A stretch of 64,000 nt of DNA from Bacteroidales bacterium (GCA_017480225.1 JAFVBB010000018.1:1-64000), one strand, 5' to 3'; counted from the stretch's first letter, positions 17,089-24,960 are shown. The notes: generated by a model from the sequence alone, not told the origin. Numbers and translations: made by a program.

Positions 17089-17816
17089 CAGATGGACAGG
17101 TCTATTTGCAGTCCGTATTCAGCCACATAGGTGGGCTTGTTGAGGCTTTCAGATACCACTTTTTGGAATTGTTGAGGGTCTGAATTTTCGTGGCTTAAAT
17201 GGAGCAGAACAACCTCTTTTGAGGCATTGAAACATTCCTCGGAGTGCAGGTAGGCCAGCAACACTTCAAGACCCATGTGGGTATCCCGGCTTCGCTTTGC
17301 CACATACCAGTTTGTGCGACCCTCATCGATGGCAAGTTGGAGGCACACTTCTGACCAGTTGCATTCAATCATTATGTGGTTAATGGTGTTAAAAGAGCAG
17401 TTGAACCCAGCACTGTCGGTAACGAATAGCAAGGTACCCATTTCGGGGTGCTGAATGAGGTAGGCCCAACAGGGAACATCATGGTGCGCAAACATCGGTA
17501 CGACCTTGAACTCCCCAATCTGGGTGGTAGCGGTGGGTTGCTCGATGTCACCACGTTTGAGCGATCTGCCGTCGTAGTTGTCCCAAACATCGTCGTTGGC
17601 ATAGCAGGTGATACCAGCCCTCATAAAGTCGCCCATATACTTCGCATGGTCGCCATGTCGGTGTGAGATAATGCAACCTTGTATGGTACTGAAATCCTTG
17701 ACATATTGACGGACGTTGCACAACGGCAGTCCGGCTTCTATGAGAAGCGTTTGTCTCTCTCCTTGTAGTATGTAGCCGTTGCCCCGGCTACTTGAACCAT
17801 AGCATATCAGTTTCAT
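17088..17816 (-). CDS. MBL-fold metallo-hydrolase (YycJ-like)
   Basis: 242 residues. The metallo-beta-lactamase fold is shown by N-terminal ICYGSSSRGNGYIL, the metal-binding SHRHGDHAKYM near residue 52-62 and the later FVTDSAGF and CNWSE/HLSHEN elements. Relatives include YycJ/WalJ-type 5'-exonucleases acting on DNA ends, and phage copies usually sit next to recombinases, as here. It starts 25 bases downstream of a tRNA-like element and its stop abuts the NinB-like start. Confidence 0.82.
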   Translation of the reverse strand: MKLICYGSSSRGNGYILQGERQTLLIEAGLPLCNVRQYVKDFSTIQGCIISHRHGDHAKYMGDFMRAGITCYANDDVWDNYDGRSLKRGDIEQPTATTQIGEFKVVPMFAHHDVPCWAYLIQHPEMGTLLFVTDSAGFNCSFNTINHIMIECNWSEVCLQLAIDEGRTNWYVAKRSRDTHMGLEVLLAYLHSEECFNASKEVVLLHLSHENSDPQQFQKVVSESLNKPTYVAEYGLQIDLSI

Positions 17817-17841
17817 TTTTCTTCCATTTTGATGTATTAGT

Positions 17842-17897
17842 GAGGGGCCAGGGAGTCGAACCCCGATGGGCTAAACCATGCTGCCAGGCATCCCCTC
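17842..17897 (-). ncRNA. Miniature tRNA-like element
   Basis: On the minus strand 56 bases fold as a shrunken cloverleaf. A 7-base acceptor-like stem (GAGGGGA with GCCCCTC, last pair mismatched) encloses two 3-bp hairpins (TGC..GCA, TGG..CCA) and a full T-arm (CGGGG, TTCGACT loop, CCCTG). The next base is A, like a discriminator, but no CCA is encoded. A normal tRNA is about 73 bases, so the D and anticodon arms are both reduced. It lies in the only gap between the RecT-like and MBL genes and is probably processed from their mRNA. It could be a decoy tRNA, an RNase P processing site or a tRNA relic. Confidence 0.5.
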
Positions 17898-17904
17898 GAT
17901 AGCG

Positions 17905-18810
17905 TCAGTAGCCCGCTTCCGTATCTATAGGATTGGTGGGGGTAGCTGCTGGTTGGGGTGCTGGTTGAACAGGGGTGGCTGGCTTCGTGGTGCTTGCCGG
18001 CTGTTCGGTGGTAGAGGCATCAACGTGTACCTTTGGACGCGCCGGGCCATTGAGTTTGGTCTGAATGACCTCGGCCTCACCGTCGACCGCGCCCATGTCC
18101 TCGTTCTCTTCGACGGTATAAATACCCATTGAAAGTTCTGGAGCATATTCGTTGGCCCAGAACGAGGCTGCTCTGTAGCGAAGCATCTTGATGGGCATTG
18201 TCTGCCATTTGCTTCCATTCTTGGTGTACCAGCCCTCTTTGATGGCCATCACCAAATCGACAGGAGTGCTTTCCATCACCTCATCTCCATTCCTCGCCGT
18301 GGTATAGGCAATGCACTGAATATTGTCGAGGTTGGAGCCATCGAACTTGGCCTGCTTGGCAATATTCTTTTTGTACTTTTTGCCCGTCTGTGGGTTGGTT
18401 TCCCAGGTAGTATCATACTCGGTGTATTCCACGATACCCACCTTGCCGAGATTAACCATTTTGTACTGGAGGGGCTTGAAGCGGCCGCAAGCGTTGATGG
18501 TGGCGATAAGGAACTTGCTGCTCCAACTCGGTCTTCCATAGATGGGTACCATGTTCTGCATGACCATAAGAGGACTGGCACCAATGCGAAGTGCGATATC
18601 CATTGCAATCATGCAGTTGCCAATGGCCTTTGCCTCACCCTCGGGCGAAGTGATTTTGTAACTATCTGGCACGAGGTCGCTGCTGGCGTACATTTTGCAA
18701 TAGCGCTGCATCGTTGCGAATTGCTGCGGGTTGAAAAAGTCAAACGTCGTCTGCACGGCACTTCCACTTGAGGCTTGCAAAGCCTGTTCTTGGTTCTGTT
18801 TGCCTTCCAT
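17905..18810 (-). CDS. RecT-type single-strand annealing protein
   Basis: 301 residues. The core MQNMVPIYGRPSWSSKFLIA, INACGRFKPL and, later, KMLRYRAASFWANEYAPE are typical of RecT-family recombinases in Bacteroidota phages. These proteins anneal complementary single strands during phage recombination and replication. A disordered Pro/Thr/Ala-rich tail of about 60 residues follows. Neighbours are the Rad50-like ATPase, NinB-like and MBL-fold genes, forming a recombination module. Start at 18810 after a 69-base gap that contains a strong hairpin. Confidence 0.88.
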   Translation of the reverse strand: MEGKQNQEQALQASSGSAVQTTFDFFNPQQFATMQRYCKMYASSDLVPDSYKITSPEGEAKAIGNCMIAMDIALRIGASPLMVMQNMVPIYGRPSWSSKFLIATINACGRFKPLQYKMVNLGKVGIVEYTEYDTTWETNPQTGKKYKKNIAKQAKFDGSNLDNIQCIAYTTARNGDEVMESTPVDLVMAIKEGWYTKNGSKWQTMPIKMLRYRAASFWANEYAPELSMGIYTVEENEDMGAVDGEAEVIQTKLNGPARPKVHVDASTTEQPASTTKPATPVQPAPQPAATPTNPIDTEAGY

Positions 18811-18841
18811 TGTATTCTGTTTTTGATGATTTTACAAGTAC

Positions 18842-18865
18842 CCGGCCCGCCCGAAAGCGGGCCGG
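18842..18865 (-). repeat. GC-rich hairpin just downstream of variable gene 2
   Basis: A perfect 9-bp inverted repeat (CCGGCCCGC / GCGGGCCGG) around a 6-base loop lies 14 bases after the stop of the variable-domain gene. No T tract follows on the transcribed strand, so a terminator is unlikely. A hairpin at this distance is reminiscent of the structure downstream of variable repeats in diversity-generating retroelements. Confidence 0.6.
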
Positions 18866-18879
18866 AAAAGGTTAAAAAA

Positions 18880-19530
18880 TTAAAGAGGGAGAGGCAAAGC
18901 GAGAGAGGGGCGAGAGCGGAAGCCGGTGTTGTAGCGGGTGTTGCCGGTGAGAACACCGTACGCACCGTTGAAGTACCACGAGTGGGTCGCATAGTAATCA
19001 GCGGAGGAACCTTTGGGAATGTACAGCTCATTGGTAGTGTACCAATCTTCGGCGAAAGGTTCACCTCCGGCCTCCTCCAGTTTTTCATTGATTTGGTCGA
19101 GGTAGATGCAGATGATGGCCGCCTGTTTGCGGTTGAATGTCTGCTTACCCAACTCTTCAAGGCGTTTCATGGCTTCGTCGTAGGTGAAATTGTCTTTTCC
19201 GTTGTCGAGGTCATGCAGGCCGATAACAAAGTCTTCGCCAAGGGCTTGTACTCGGACACCATCAATGTCTTCCACGCCGTTATAGATGGTAATTATGGCA
19301 TCGCCACTGGTAGGAACCTTTACCTCCCTGCGAACAAGGTGGGCTGGGTTGATGGTTGAGAGGAAGAGAGGCATCGCCGGGTCGAGAGTTCTCCATTCGT
19401 CATTGATGACGGAACCGAGTTGTTCGCAATTAGTGGCAATGTGGCTGCCATACTCGTCGTTCGTGCTTTTGTCGGGTGTGATTACCCAACCGTGATTGAT
19501 GGCTTGTTCTAAAGCAAGAAATTCTTTCAT
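18880..19530 (-). CDS. C-type-lectin-like variable protein (DGR-target-like), copy 2
   Basis: 216 residues. The C-terminal 125 residues are paralogous to 11604-12311 (EDFVIGLHDLDNGKDNF, TFNRKQ, GSSADYY, WYFNGAYG, FRSRP) and stop 7 residues after FRSRP, the normal end of a diversity-generating retroelement target. The variable stretch between GSSAD and FRSRP is dominated by NNC/NNT codons where the paralogs differ, while framework codons are nearly identical. The N-terminal 90 residues are a different domain. It lies between RecT-like and DUF3853 genes, not in a tail module. No reverse transcriptase or template repeat is in the window. Confidence 0.65.
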   Translation of the reverse strand: MKEFLALEQAINHGWVITPDKSTNDEYGSHIATNCEQLGSVINDEWRTLDPAMPLFLSTINPAHLVRREVKVPTSGDAIITIYNGVEDIDGVRVQALGEDFVIGLHDLDNGKDNFTYDEAMKRLEELGKQTFNRKQAAIICIYLDQINEKLEEAGGEPFAEDWYTTNELYIPKGSSADYYATHSWYFNGAYGVLTGNTRYNTGFRSRPSLALPLPL

Positions 19531-19542
19531 TTTGATATACGT

Positions 19543-19812
19543 TTAAGATTTGAATAATTGCATTGCTTTTTCCACGTCCACGACTATCGACCTGCCATTT
19601 TGACAGCAAGCCTGGGCTATCTTTCCGCTCTTTAGACGCTGTGCCTTGCTTTTTGAGCAACCGAATAACTCCATTATTCCAGTCAGACCATACACGAATT
19701 TTCCCTGTGGTTTGTCTGTCTTATTCTCTGAACCCAGACCTTTAGACTGGAGATAGTCTTCGAACTCCCCAACGGTCAAGTCGATAATCCTTGTGTCGCG
19801 ATTGATTTCCAT
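19543..19812 (-). CDS. DUF3853 family DNA-binding-like protein
   Basis: 89 residues from MEINRDTRIID; an ATG four codons upstream would overlap the previous stop. The C-terminal half (KFVYGLTGIMELFGCSKSKAQ, then KIAQACCQNGRSIVVDVEKA) matches the DUF3853 pattern, a MerR/excisionase-like winged helix common in Bacteroidota mobile elements. It probably binds DNA as an accessory regulator; the target is unknown. Confidence 0.75.
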   Translation of the reverse strand: MEINRDTRIIDLTVGEFEDYLQSKGLGSENKTDKPQGKFVYGLTGIMELFGCSKSKAQRLKSGKIAQACCQNGRSIVVDVEKAMQLFKS

Positions 19813-19813
19813 A

Positions 19814-21745
19814 TTACACTTCAAAAGTTAGTTCGTTGGCAGAAGCGTCCACCATCAGCAGTATCTTTTGGCTGTCGGTGGGGATGTATTCGACAACACT
19901 CTCGGCGTTGTCAATGAAGATGGGCAGATGGACGCCCTCGGTTCTGGCAATGGCGTTGATGATGTCAAGGCCTGCGTTCACCTGTCCGGCATGGTTCTTT
20001 TCGGAATACGGCATACCGTCCACATAGCAGTTGCAAGCAATGCGGTCGTTGCCATTGTACTGCTCCGAGACGAAATCCCATGTTACAATAGTAAAGAGGC
20101 GATTGACTTTCCCCAGCAACTGACGGTCTTTGGCTTTCTGAAACTCCTTGGCTTCATCTTGCTGATACTCCAATTCGCCGAGCTCGTTATTGAGGGCGGC
20201 TTGCTTCTTTTCAAGTTCAGCCACTTGTTTTTCGATGCGTTCGATAGTGTCTTTGACACCGAGCTTCTGCAAGAAGACTGCGATTTTGCCGTTGATTTCG
20301 TTTTTGGTAGCAATGAGGGTGGACGGCGTTTGAGGGGCTGCTGGGGCTGCAATTTGGGCTTTCAGACCATCAATTTGCTGGCGTATGGATATGCAATTGA
20401 CATCGTTGGCCAGCATCTGGTCTATGTCGACCGGCTGGAAGTTGATGGCCTCTTTTTGGCTCTGCAGTTCGGCTATTCTTGCATCGGCATTGCCGACATT
20501 CGTTTCGAGAAGAGCGACCTCTTGTGCATAACGGTCATAGTCTGCTCTAATAGCCCTGCCTTGGCTTTGGTTTTCAGCTATTTTCTGCTCACTGATTTTT
20601 GCACGGTCGTATGGATGTCCGCAGGTGGGGCAGTATAACTCATGGTCGGCGTACTGGTATGTGCCAGCCTTAATGGTGCGGAATTGCTCTCTTTTTTGCT
20701 CCAGCTGCTTCGATAGACTATCCACCATAACGCGGTCTGCAGTCAGGCGTTTGCAGTCTTGTTCCCTTGTGGCGTTGATGCTTGCTATTTCGGCATCTAT
20801 CTGGGCAAGCTGCTTACGAGTGGCAAGCTCGCTGTTATAGACCTCGGAGCGGATAGCATTTTCTCGTTGCAGTAATTCATATTCTTTGTTGCTGACCTCT
20901 GAACGGAGTTTGTTGATAGCCTCGTTCGCACTGGCTTTCCTGGCGTTTTCATCAGAGATTTGCTGATCTATCTTGGCCAGTTCGGCGCGGTTTTCGTCAA
21001 TGAGTGCTTGCAGTCCATCCCAATCGTCAACAGGGGGTGTGGCTTCTTTTTTTGCGGCGATTTTCGTGGGGATTTCTGCCAGTTCTGCGTTGATGGCACT
21101 GATTTTCTTCCCCACATTCTTATTGAACTCGGCAATCGAAACACCGTTTATCAATTTTACAAAATCGGCAAATTTTGGATTGGCTGATAATACTTCTTTT
21201 ACTAACAGTTCGTCGGCCGCATTACTGTCGGAGGTTCCGTAGGCCATCTTTAGCAGCATGGCTTTCTTGAAATCATCCTTTTGCGACATGAAGAAATAGA
21301 CATCGGTCATAATGCGGAACACATCTTCGCCGACGATGGCCGCAACTGCAGCGTCGTACTCCTTTTTAGTGGCACAGCGCACTCGGTCTACATAATAGGC
21401 GCACTCGTTACCGGATAGCACCTTTTCCGTGGCCATGCGTGGTTTTACCCACTTCTCGATAACGACACGTTCGAAGCGTTTCTCTTCACCATCAACATCA
21501 AACACAACCTCGCAGCCGTATTCAAGCTCATGGATGATTTCTCCATTGGGGTCTCGACGTTTATAACCAAAGTCGGAGCGACCACTGCTGTCTTTGCCGA
21601 ATAGGGTGAAAGTAAAAGCATCGAACAGCGTTGATTTGCCAGCGCCATTCGTTCCCCGAATGATGGTGTTGTGTCCGAAACTGAAAGTGCGGTCATCGAA
21701 ACACCGAAAGTTTTTCGGGTGGATTTCCTTTAATTCAACATTCAT
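19814..21745 (-). CDS. Rad50/SbcC-like AAA ATPase with zinc hook
   Basis: 643 residues. The N-terminal FRCFDDRTFSFG followed by RGTNGAGKSTLFDAF is the ABC-type Walker A of SMC/Rad50/RecF proteins; long coiled coils (about 200-550) are split near residue 371 by a CPTCGHPY zinc hook; the C-terminal LPIFIDNAESV is the Walker B region. It is much shorter than SbcC (about 1000 residues), as in phage gp46-like proteins. It likely works with a nuclease to process DNA ends for the RecT-like protein; the MBL-fold or VRR-NUC proteins are candidates because no SbcD gene is nearby. Confidence 0.85.
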   Translation of the reverse strand: MNVELKEIHPKNFRCFDDRTFSFGHNTIIRGTNGAGKSTLFDAFTFTLFGKDSSGRSDFGYKRRDPNGEIIHELEYGCEVVFDVDGEEKRFERVVIEKWVKPRMATEKVLSGNECAYYVDRVRCATKKEYDAAVAAIVGEDVFRIMTDVYFFMSQKDDFKKAMLLKMAYGTSDSNAADELLVKEVLSANPKFADFVKLINGVSIAEFNKNVGKKISAINAELAEIPTKIAAKKEATPPVDDWDGLQALIDENRAELAKIDQQISDENARKASANEAINKLRSEVSNKEYELLQRENAIRSEVYNSELATRKQLAQIDAEIASINATREQDCKRLTADRVMVDSLSKQLEQKREQFRTIKAGTYQYADHELYCPTCGHPYDRAKISEQKIAENQSQGRAIRADYDRYAQEVALLETNVGNADARIAELQSQKEAINFQPVDIDQMLANDVNCISIRQQIDGLKAQIAAPAAPQTPSTLIATKNEINGKIAVFLQKLGVKDTIERIEKQVAELEKKQAALNNELGELEYQQDEAKEFQKAKDRQLLGKVNRLFTIVTWDFVSEQYNGNDRIACNCYVDGMPYSEKNHAGQVNAGLDIINAIARTEGVHLPIFIDNAESVVEYIPTDSQKILLMVDASANELTFEV

Positions 21746-21969
21746 TTCTTTACTTTTTTATATTTACGTTTAGTTGGATTTTCCTTATCAAGTGCTTTCT
21801 TGATGATGCTGTAAACCGAAGCCGCCCTTTTCAAGCCATACTTTTCTGCCAAGTGCTCATACACAGCGGTTTTGTCAGAGCCGTTGGCCATATATTCCTC
21901 GAACTCTGCAAGTATCGCCTCGTTTCTTTCGGCTTGTTTTCTTTTAACTTCGCTAATTATTTTTTCCAT
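21742..21969 (-). CDS. Small helical protein, first gene of the early leftward operon
   Basis: 75 residues, strongly helical and basic at the end (NPTKRKYKKVKK); the segment SDKTAVYEHLAEKYGLKRAASVYSII looks like a helix-turn-helix. The 4-base overlap with the ATPase start indicates translational coupling. It is the first product after the divergent control region, so a regulatory role is plausible but unproven. Confidence 0.6.
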   Translation of the reverse strand: MEKIISEVKRKQAERNEAILAEFEEYMANGSDKTAVYEHLAEKYGLKRAASVYSIIKKALDKENPTKRKYKKVKK

Positions 21970-22008
21970 CTTTTATTATTTTTTTCTTTTTTATTCGGTT
22001 TTTCTTCG

Positions 22009-22051
22009 TATCTTTGCATCATGTTTAGTTATTAAATGATTTGCAAAAGTA
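22009..22051. promoter_or_regulatory. Divergent early promoter pair (lysogeny switch region)
   Basis: The 197-base gap between the leftward operon and the repressor-like gene is AT-rich and carries two back-to-back -7 motifs: TATCTTTG on the + strand (22009-22016) toward the repressor, and TACTTTTG on the - strand (22044-22051) toward the Rad50-like operon. No strong -33 TTTG is evident for either, which would fit regulated promoters. The long T/A tracts around may hold operator sites. Confidence 0.55.
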
Positions 22052-22166
22052 GTAAATATTTGGTTAATGGAAAAGAAAAATAATATTTTTATGGTTATGT
22101 ACATTGTATGAATTTAATAATAAGGTAATTGTAAAATGTTAAAAATTCATAAATAGGGTTATTACA

Positions 22167-22595
22167 ATGGCAAAGAAGACTGATTTAAGCCTGCGTATTA
22201 GTAAGGTTCGGGCTATGTTCTGTGGTGATGATAATCGCAAATTTGCCTTGGAACTTGGCATTTCCGAGCAGCTTGCAAGTAGCATCTGCACCGGGAATAA
22301 ACCTGCTGGGGATGGCACTCTTAATAAAGTATTGAATGCCTTTCCGAGGGTTAGCAAGGCATGGCTCTTCCTGGGCGAGGGTGATATGCTCCGTCCAGAG
22401 TCAACATTGAACGCCAACCATGTGGGAAACGCGGCTATTGGCAATAGTGTGAGTGGTGACATTGTGCAAGTCGAGAACAAGCATAAGCAAGAAAAGTCCG
22501 ATGTCGATAGGCTGATCACCTTGCTCGAAAACAAAGACCGCCAAATCGACAGACTTATTGCCCTGCTGGAAGAGAGATATTCCAAAGCCGAATAA
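22167..22595 (+). CDS. Phage repressor-like HTH protein
   Basis: 142 residues. An N-terminal XRE-like helix-turn-helix (RKFALELGISEQLASSICTGNK) is followed by the typical FPRVSKAWLFLGEGDML wing of Bacteroidota phage repressors, then a coiled-coil C-terminus (DRLITLLENKDRQIDRLIALL) for oligomerisation instead of a peptidase domain. Lying opposite the early operon with promoters between, it is the likely lysogeny repressor. Confidence 0.75.
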   Translation: MAKKTDLSLRISKVRAMFCGDDNRKFALELGISEQLASSICTGNKPAGDGTLNKVLNAFPRVSKAWLFLGEGDMLRPESTLNANHVGNAAIGNSVSGDIVQVENKHKQEKSDVDRLITLLENKDRQIDRLIALLEERYSKAE

Positions 22596-22596
22596 C

Positions 22597-23709
22597 ATGG
22601 ACTTTCGAGAAACCATAAGACAGTTTGCTGGGGGAATAGATGGCCTGAAGCTTTGCTGCTCCAATGAGGAGGCAACGAAGCATTCTCTCATCTTGCCCCT
22701 TATCCAGCTACTGGGGTACAATGTCTTTGACCCTACAGAGGTTGTTCCAGAGGTGGATTGCGACATACGGCGTAACGGTGATAGGGTTGATTATGTCATT
22801 CAGCGCCATGGCCATCACCTCATCCTTATCGAGTGTAAGCATTGGGCCAGAGACCTTGATTACTATGTTTCGCAGTTGGGTGGGTATTTCGCTGGGTCGT
22901 TGGCTCGGTTTGGTATTCTGACCAATGGGATAGAATACCGCTTCTACACAGACCTTGATAGAGCCAATTTGATGGACGAAGAGCCTTTCTTGGTTGTGGA
23001 TATGGAGGCACTGACAGATGATGGCTTAGATGGGCTGGACGTATTCCGTAAAGATGTATTTAACGAAAAAGTGATTATGGAAAAAGCAACCGATATGAAG
23101 TGTTTGAACGCGCTACGTGATGAGGTTCGACAAGAACTGGCAGACCCATCTTTTGAGCTGGTCACCCACTTTGCAAGGCGTATATATGGGCAGGTGCCAT
23201 CAAAGAGCGTCAGAGAGCATATGAAACCGCTTCTGTTAAAGGCTATCGATGGTTATTTGCAAACTGCTGAAAACCAGTGTGTTGCCCCCCCCCCCCCAGG
23301 GCGCGAGCCAAAATCGGAAAATCAATACGTTACGGCGCCTACAGACGATGCAGTTCTGGCCATTGTTCGGGAAATCCTCGCAGGGGTCGTTTCGCCAGAG
23401 CGGGTTGGGGTATTTTTTGGGTCGGGGTACAGCTCGATACGGCTTGATGGTAGCCAATGGTGGCCTATAATCAAATTCAAATACACAGAGTATACCAAGT
23501 GGGTCTCTCTCGGAAAATACTGGCCTCAGTCAAATCACTTTTACTGCAACCAGCAAAAAGATAAGACATACATTGACCAAGTAGAAGATGTTAGAGGCTT
23601 TGAAAAAGACATTCGGGATATTGTGAGTGTGATGCTGATTGACGGAGAGGACCAGGACGAGAGGCGCGTGGCGTGGGTGAGGAAAAACAGGCCCGATTGG
23701 TGCGAATAA
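22597..23709 (+). CDS. Type I restriction R-subunit N-terminal-like nuclease with poly-C tract
   Basis: 370 residues from MDFRETIRQF; an in-frame ATG 13 codons earlier lies inside the repressor gene. Residues 20-130 match the HsdR N-terminal PD-(D/E)xK domain: VPEVDCDIRR, then DRVDYVIQ and LILIECKHWARDL give the D-ExK active site. A second domain follows the linker (VGVFFGSGYSSIRLDG, WWPIIKFKYTEY). The linker is encoded by 13 consecutive C residues at 23285-23297. Thirteen keeps the frame open; one base fewer ends translation near 23470 and one base more ends it slightly earlier. Expressed with the repressor, it could be a lysogen-encoded anti-phage function. Confidence 0.7.
   Translation: MDFRETIRQFAGGIDGLKLCCSNEEATKHSLILPLIQLLGYNVFDPTEVVPEVDCDIRRNGDRVDYVIQRHGHHLILIECKHWARDLDYYVSQLGGYFAGSLARFGILTNGIEYRFYTDLDRANLMDEEPFLVVDMEALTDDGLDGLDVFRKDVFNEKVIMEKATDMKCLNALRDEVRQELADPSFELVTHFARRIYGQVPSKSVREHMKPLLLKAIDGYLQTAENQCVAPPPPGREPKSENQYVTAPTDDAVLAIVREILAGVVSPERVGVFFGSGYSSIRLDGSQWWPIIKFKYTEYTKWVSLGKYWPQSNHFYCNQQKDKTYIDQVEDVRGFEKDIRDIVSVMLIDGEDQDERRVAWVRKNRPDWCE
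23285..23297 (+). repeat. Homopolymeric C13 tract inside a coding sequence
   Basis: Thirteen consecutive C between GTTG and AGGGCG in the linker of the HsdR-like gene. Such tracts slip during replication and are a classic contingency switch; here either neighbouring length truncates the protein. Confidence 0.85.
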
Positions 23710-23733
23710 GACACACACTTAAAAAATAAGAAT

Positions 23734-24021
23734 ATGCACACTGAAATTGACCAACAAGTTGTAGCTCGTTTCTTCGAGGCTATGGACGCTCTTAAAGAGC
23801 GCAAAGACATTCGTGGTTATCAGACATTCTGCAACCGCTATGGTATCGACAAACGCAATCTCTACAAGCAACGCAAGCAGCCGCAAATTCAAATCATGCA
23901 CTTCGATTGGCTTGTGCCTCTCGTTACCGAATATGGCATTTCTTCGCTATGGCTGATGACTGGGTTGGGCAAGATGTTCCTGCCGATGTTCGAGAAGCCT
24001 CAAAATGGTTCTTTAGACTGA
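23734..24021 (+). CDS. Small HTH-like phage protein
   Basis: 95 residues. GYQTFCNRYGIDKRNLYKQRKQPQI looks like a helix-turn-helix, followed by WLVPLVTEYGISSLWLMTGLGKMF, the same kind of ending as in Bacteroidota phage repressor-like proteins. It lies 24 bases after the nuclease-like gene and is the last recognisable phage gene on the right. It may be a second regulator. Confidence 0.65.
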   Translation: MHTEIDQQVVARFFEAMDALKERKDIRGYQTFCNRYGIDKRNLYKQRKQPQIQIMHFDWLVPLVTEYGISSLWLMTGLGKMFLPMFEKPQNGSLD

Positions 24022-24060
24022 TATTTTGTGTGTCAAAGTGTGCGTATTGAAGTAGACTAC

Positions 24061-24825
24061 TTATATATCATACAGATACGTAAATTCGCCAAATTTTACA
24101 ATAAAGCCAAAATCTTTTTCCTGAGTAATTATTCCAGACAAAACTTCACCTGGTTGGACTGTTCTCGCATTTGGTAACATTTCTTTACGGCTAAAAGCTA
24201 TTTTTCCATCATCTCTAATATTAGTGATTTTTGCAAGAAATACATCTCCCACAGTCACGTAATCAGCGACATTTTGAACCCATTCCCAAGAAATGTCTTT
24301 TTTAGGAATTAACCCAGATGGTCCATTCAAAATTTGAGCAAATGCTCCATATTCTTGTATACCAGTCACTCGAACACACGCCACGTCTCCCACAGTAAAC
24401 ATGCTCTCTCCTTTATCATCGCCCATTCTGGAGAATTGGCTCAAATCAATCCGTCCAGAAAGTTTTGGACCTTTCAATTTCACATATTGCATATTGTGTT
24501 TGAAAAATTCAGCGTGAGAGCCATCCCCCATAGTCAAATCATTCATATTCTTACGTTGCCCGCGTTCATTCACCGAAGAGAGGTCACCTGCACCTACAAT
24601 TGTGAAGGGATTGCCAATAGATTGGTCTGTATTAGCATTGTCATATTCATCTTTCATTTTACCCACAGATCCGAAAGCATCAAACAGAATTTCATATTCT
24701 TCTTCATTGATTTTGGTATCTGGATTCTCTTCCACTTCACATCCCTTCTTTGAAAGATATTCCACCAATGTTTTTACTCCAACATTGAAGTCTTTGGCCA
24801 CTTTAAATAATCTAAAACTTGCCAT
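24061..24825 (-). CDS. IF-2 N-terminal domain plus S1 domain protein
   Basis: 254 residues. The first 50 residues (LFKVAKDFNVGVKTLVEYLSKKGCEVEEN in pieces) match the small IF-2 N-terminal helical domain as seen in Bacteroidota IF-2. A linker follows, then an S1 RNA-binding domain (residues about 145-215: GDVACVRVTGIQEYGAFAQI, GPSGLIPKKDI, IRDDGKIAFSR) and a second, shortened S1-like segment ending GEFTYLYDI. There is no GTPase domain, so it is not IF-2. It probably binds RNA or ribosomes. It lies at the prophage/scar boundary with its own promoter; whether it is phage, defence or host is unclear. Confidence 0.65.
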   Translation of the reverse strand: MASFRLFKVAKDFNVGVKTLVEYLSKKGCEVEENPDTKINEEEYEILFDAFGSVGKMKDEYDNANTDQSIGNPFTIVGAGDLSSVNERGQRKNMNDLTMGDGSHAEFFKHNMQYVKLKGPKLSGRIDLSQFSRMGDDKGESMFTVGDVACVRVTGIQEYGAFAQILNGPSGLIPKKDISWEWVQNVADYVTVGDVFLAKITNIRDDGKIAFSRKEMLPNARTVQPGEVLSGIITQEKDFGFIVKFGEFTYLYDI

Positions 24826-24924
24826 ATTTGATGTTTTTATTGTGTGTTTATTTATTCATTTTGACGCGTTTGTTCCAAAAACAACTCTTAAATTCTGGGT
24901 ATCCGCGCTGTCTTTTTGACTGTG

Positions 24925-24932
24925 CAAAGATA
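24925..24932 (-). promoter_or_regulatory. -7 promoter element for the IF2N-S1 gene
   Basis: TATCTTTG on the minus strand, exactly TAnnTTTG, 100 bases upstream of the ATG at 24825. The long leader between them is AT-rich. Confidence 0.55.
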
Positions 24933-24960
24933 CAAAATCTTACCGATATTCCAGTGTTTT

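Noticed and set aside
17842-17897. Reading the tRNA-like element as an ordinary tRNA gene or as attP
   Set aside because: It is 17 bases too short, lacks a proper anticodon arm, and lies mid-prophage with no integrase next to it.
18842-18865. Hairpin after variable gene 2 as an intrinsic terminator
   Set aside because: No T tract follows on the transcribed strand and the operon continues into RecT with normal spacing.
22000-24060. Search for a reverse transcriptase, integrase or excisionase that would complete the DGR or mark the prophage end
   Set aside because: None of the open frames carries such motifs; these genes must lie outside the window if they exist.
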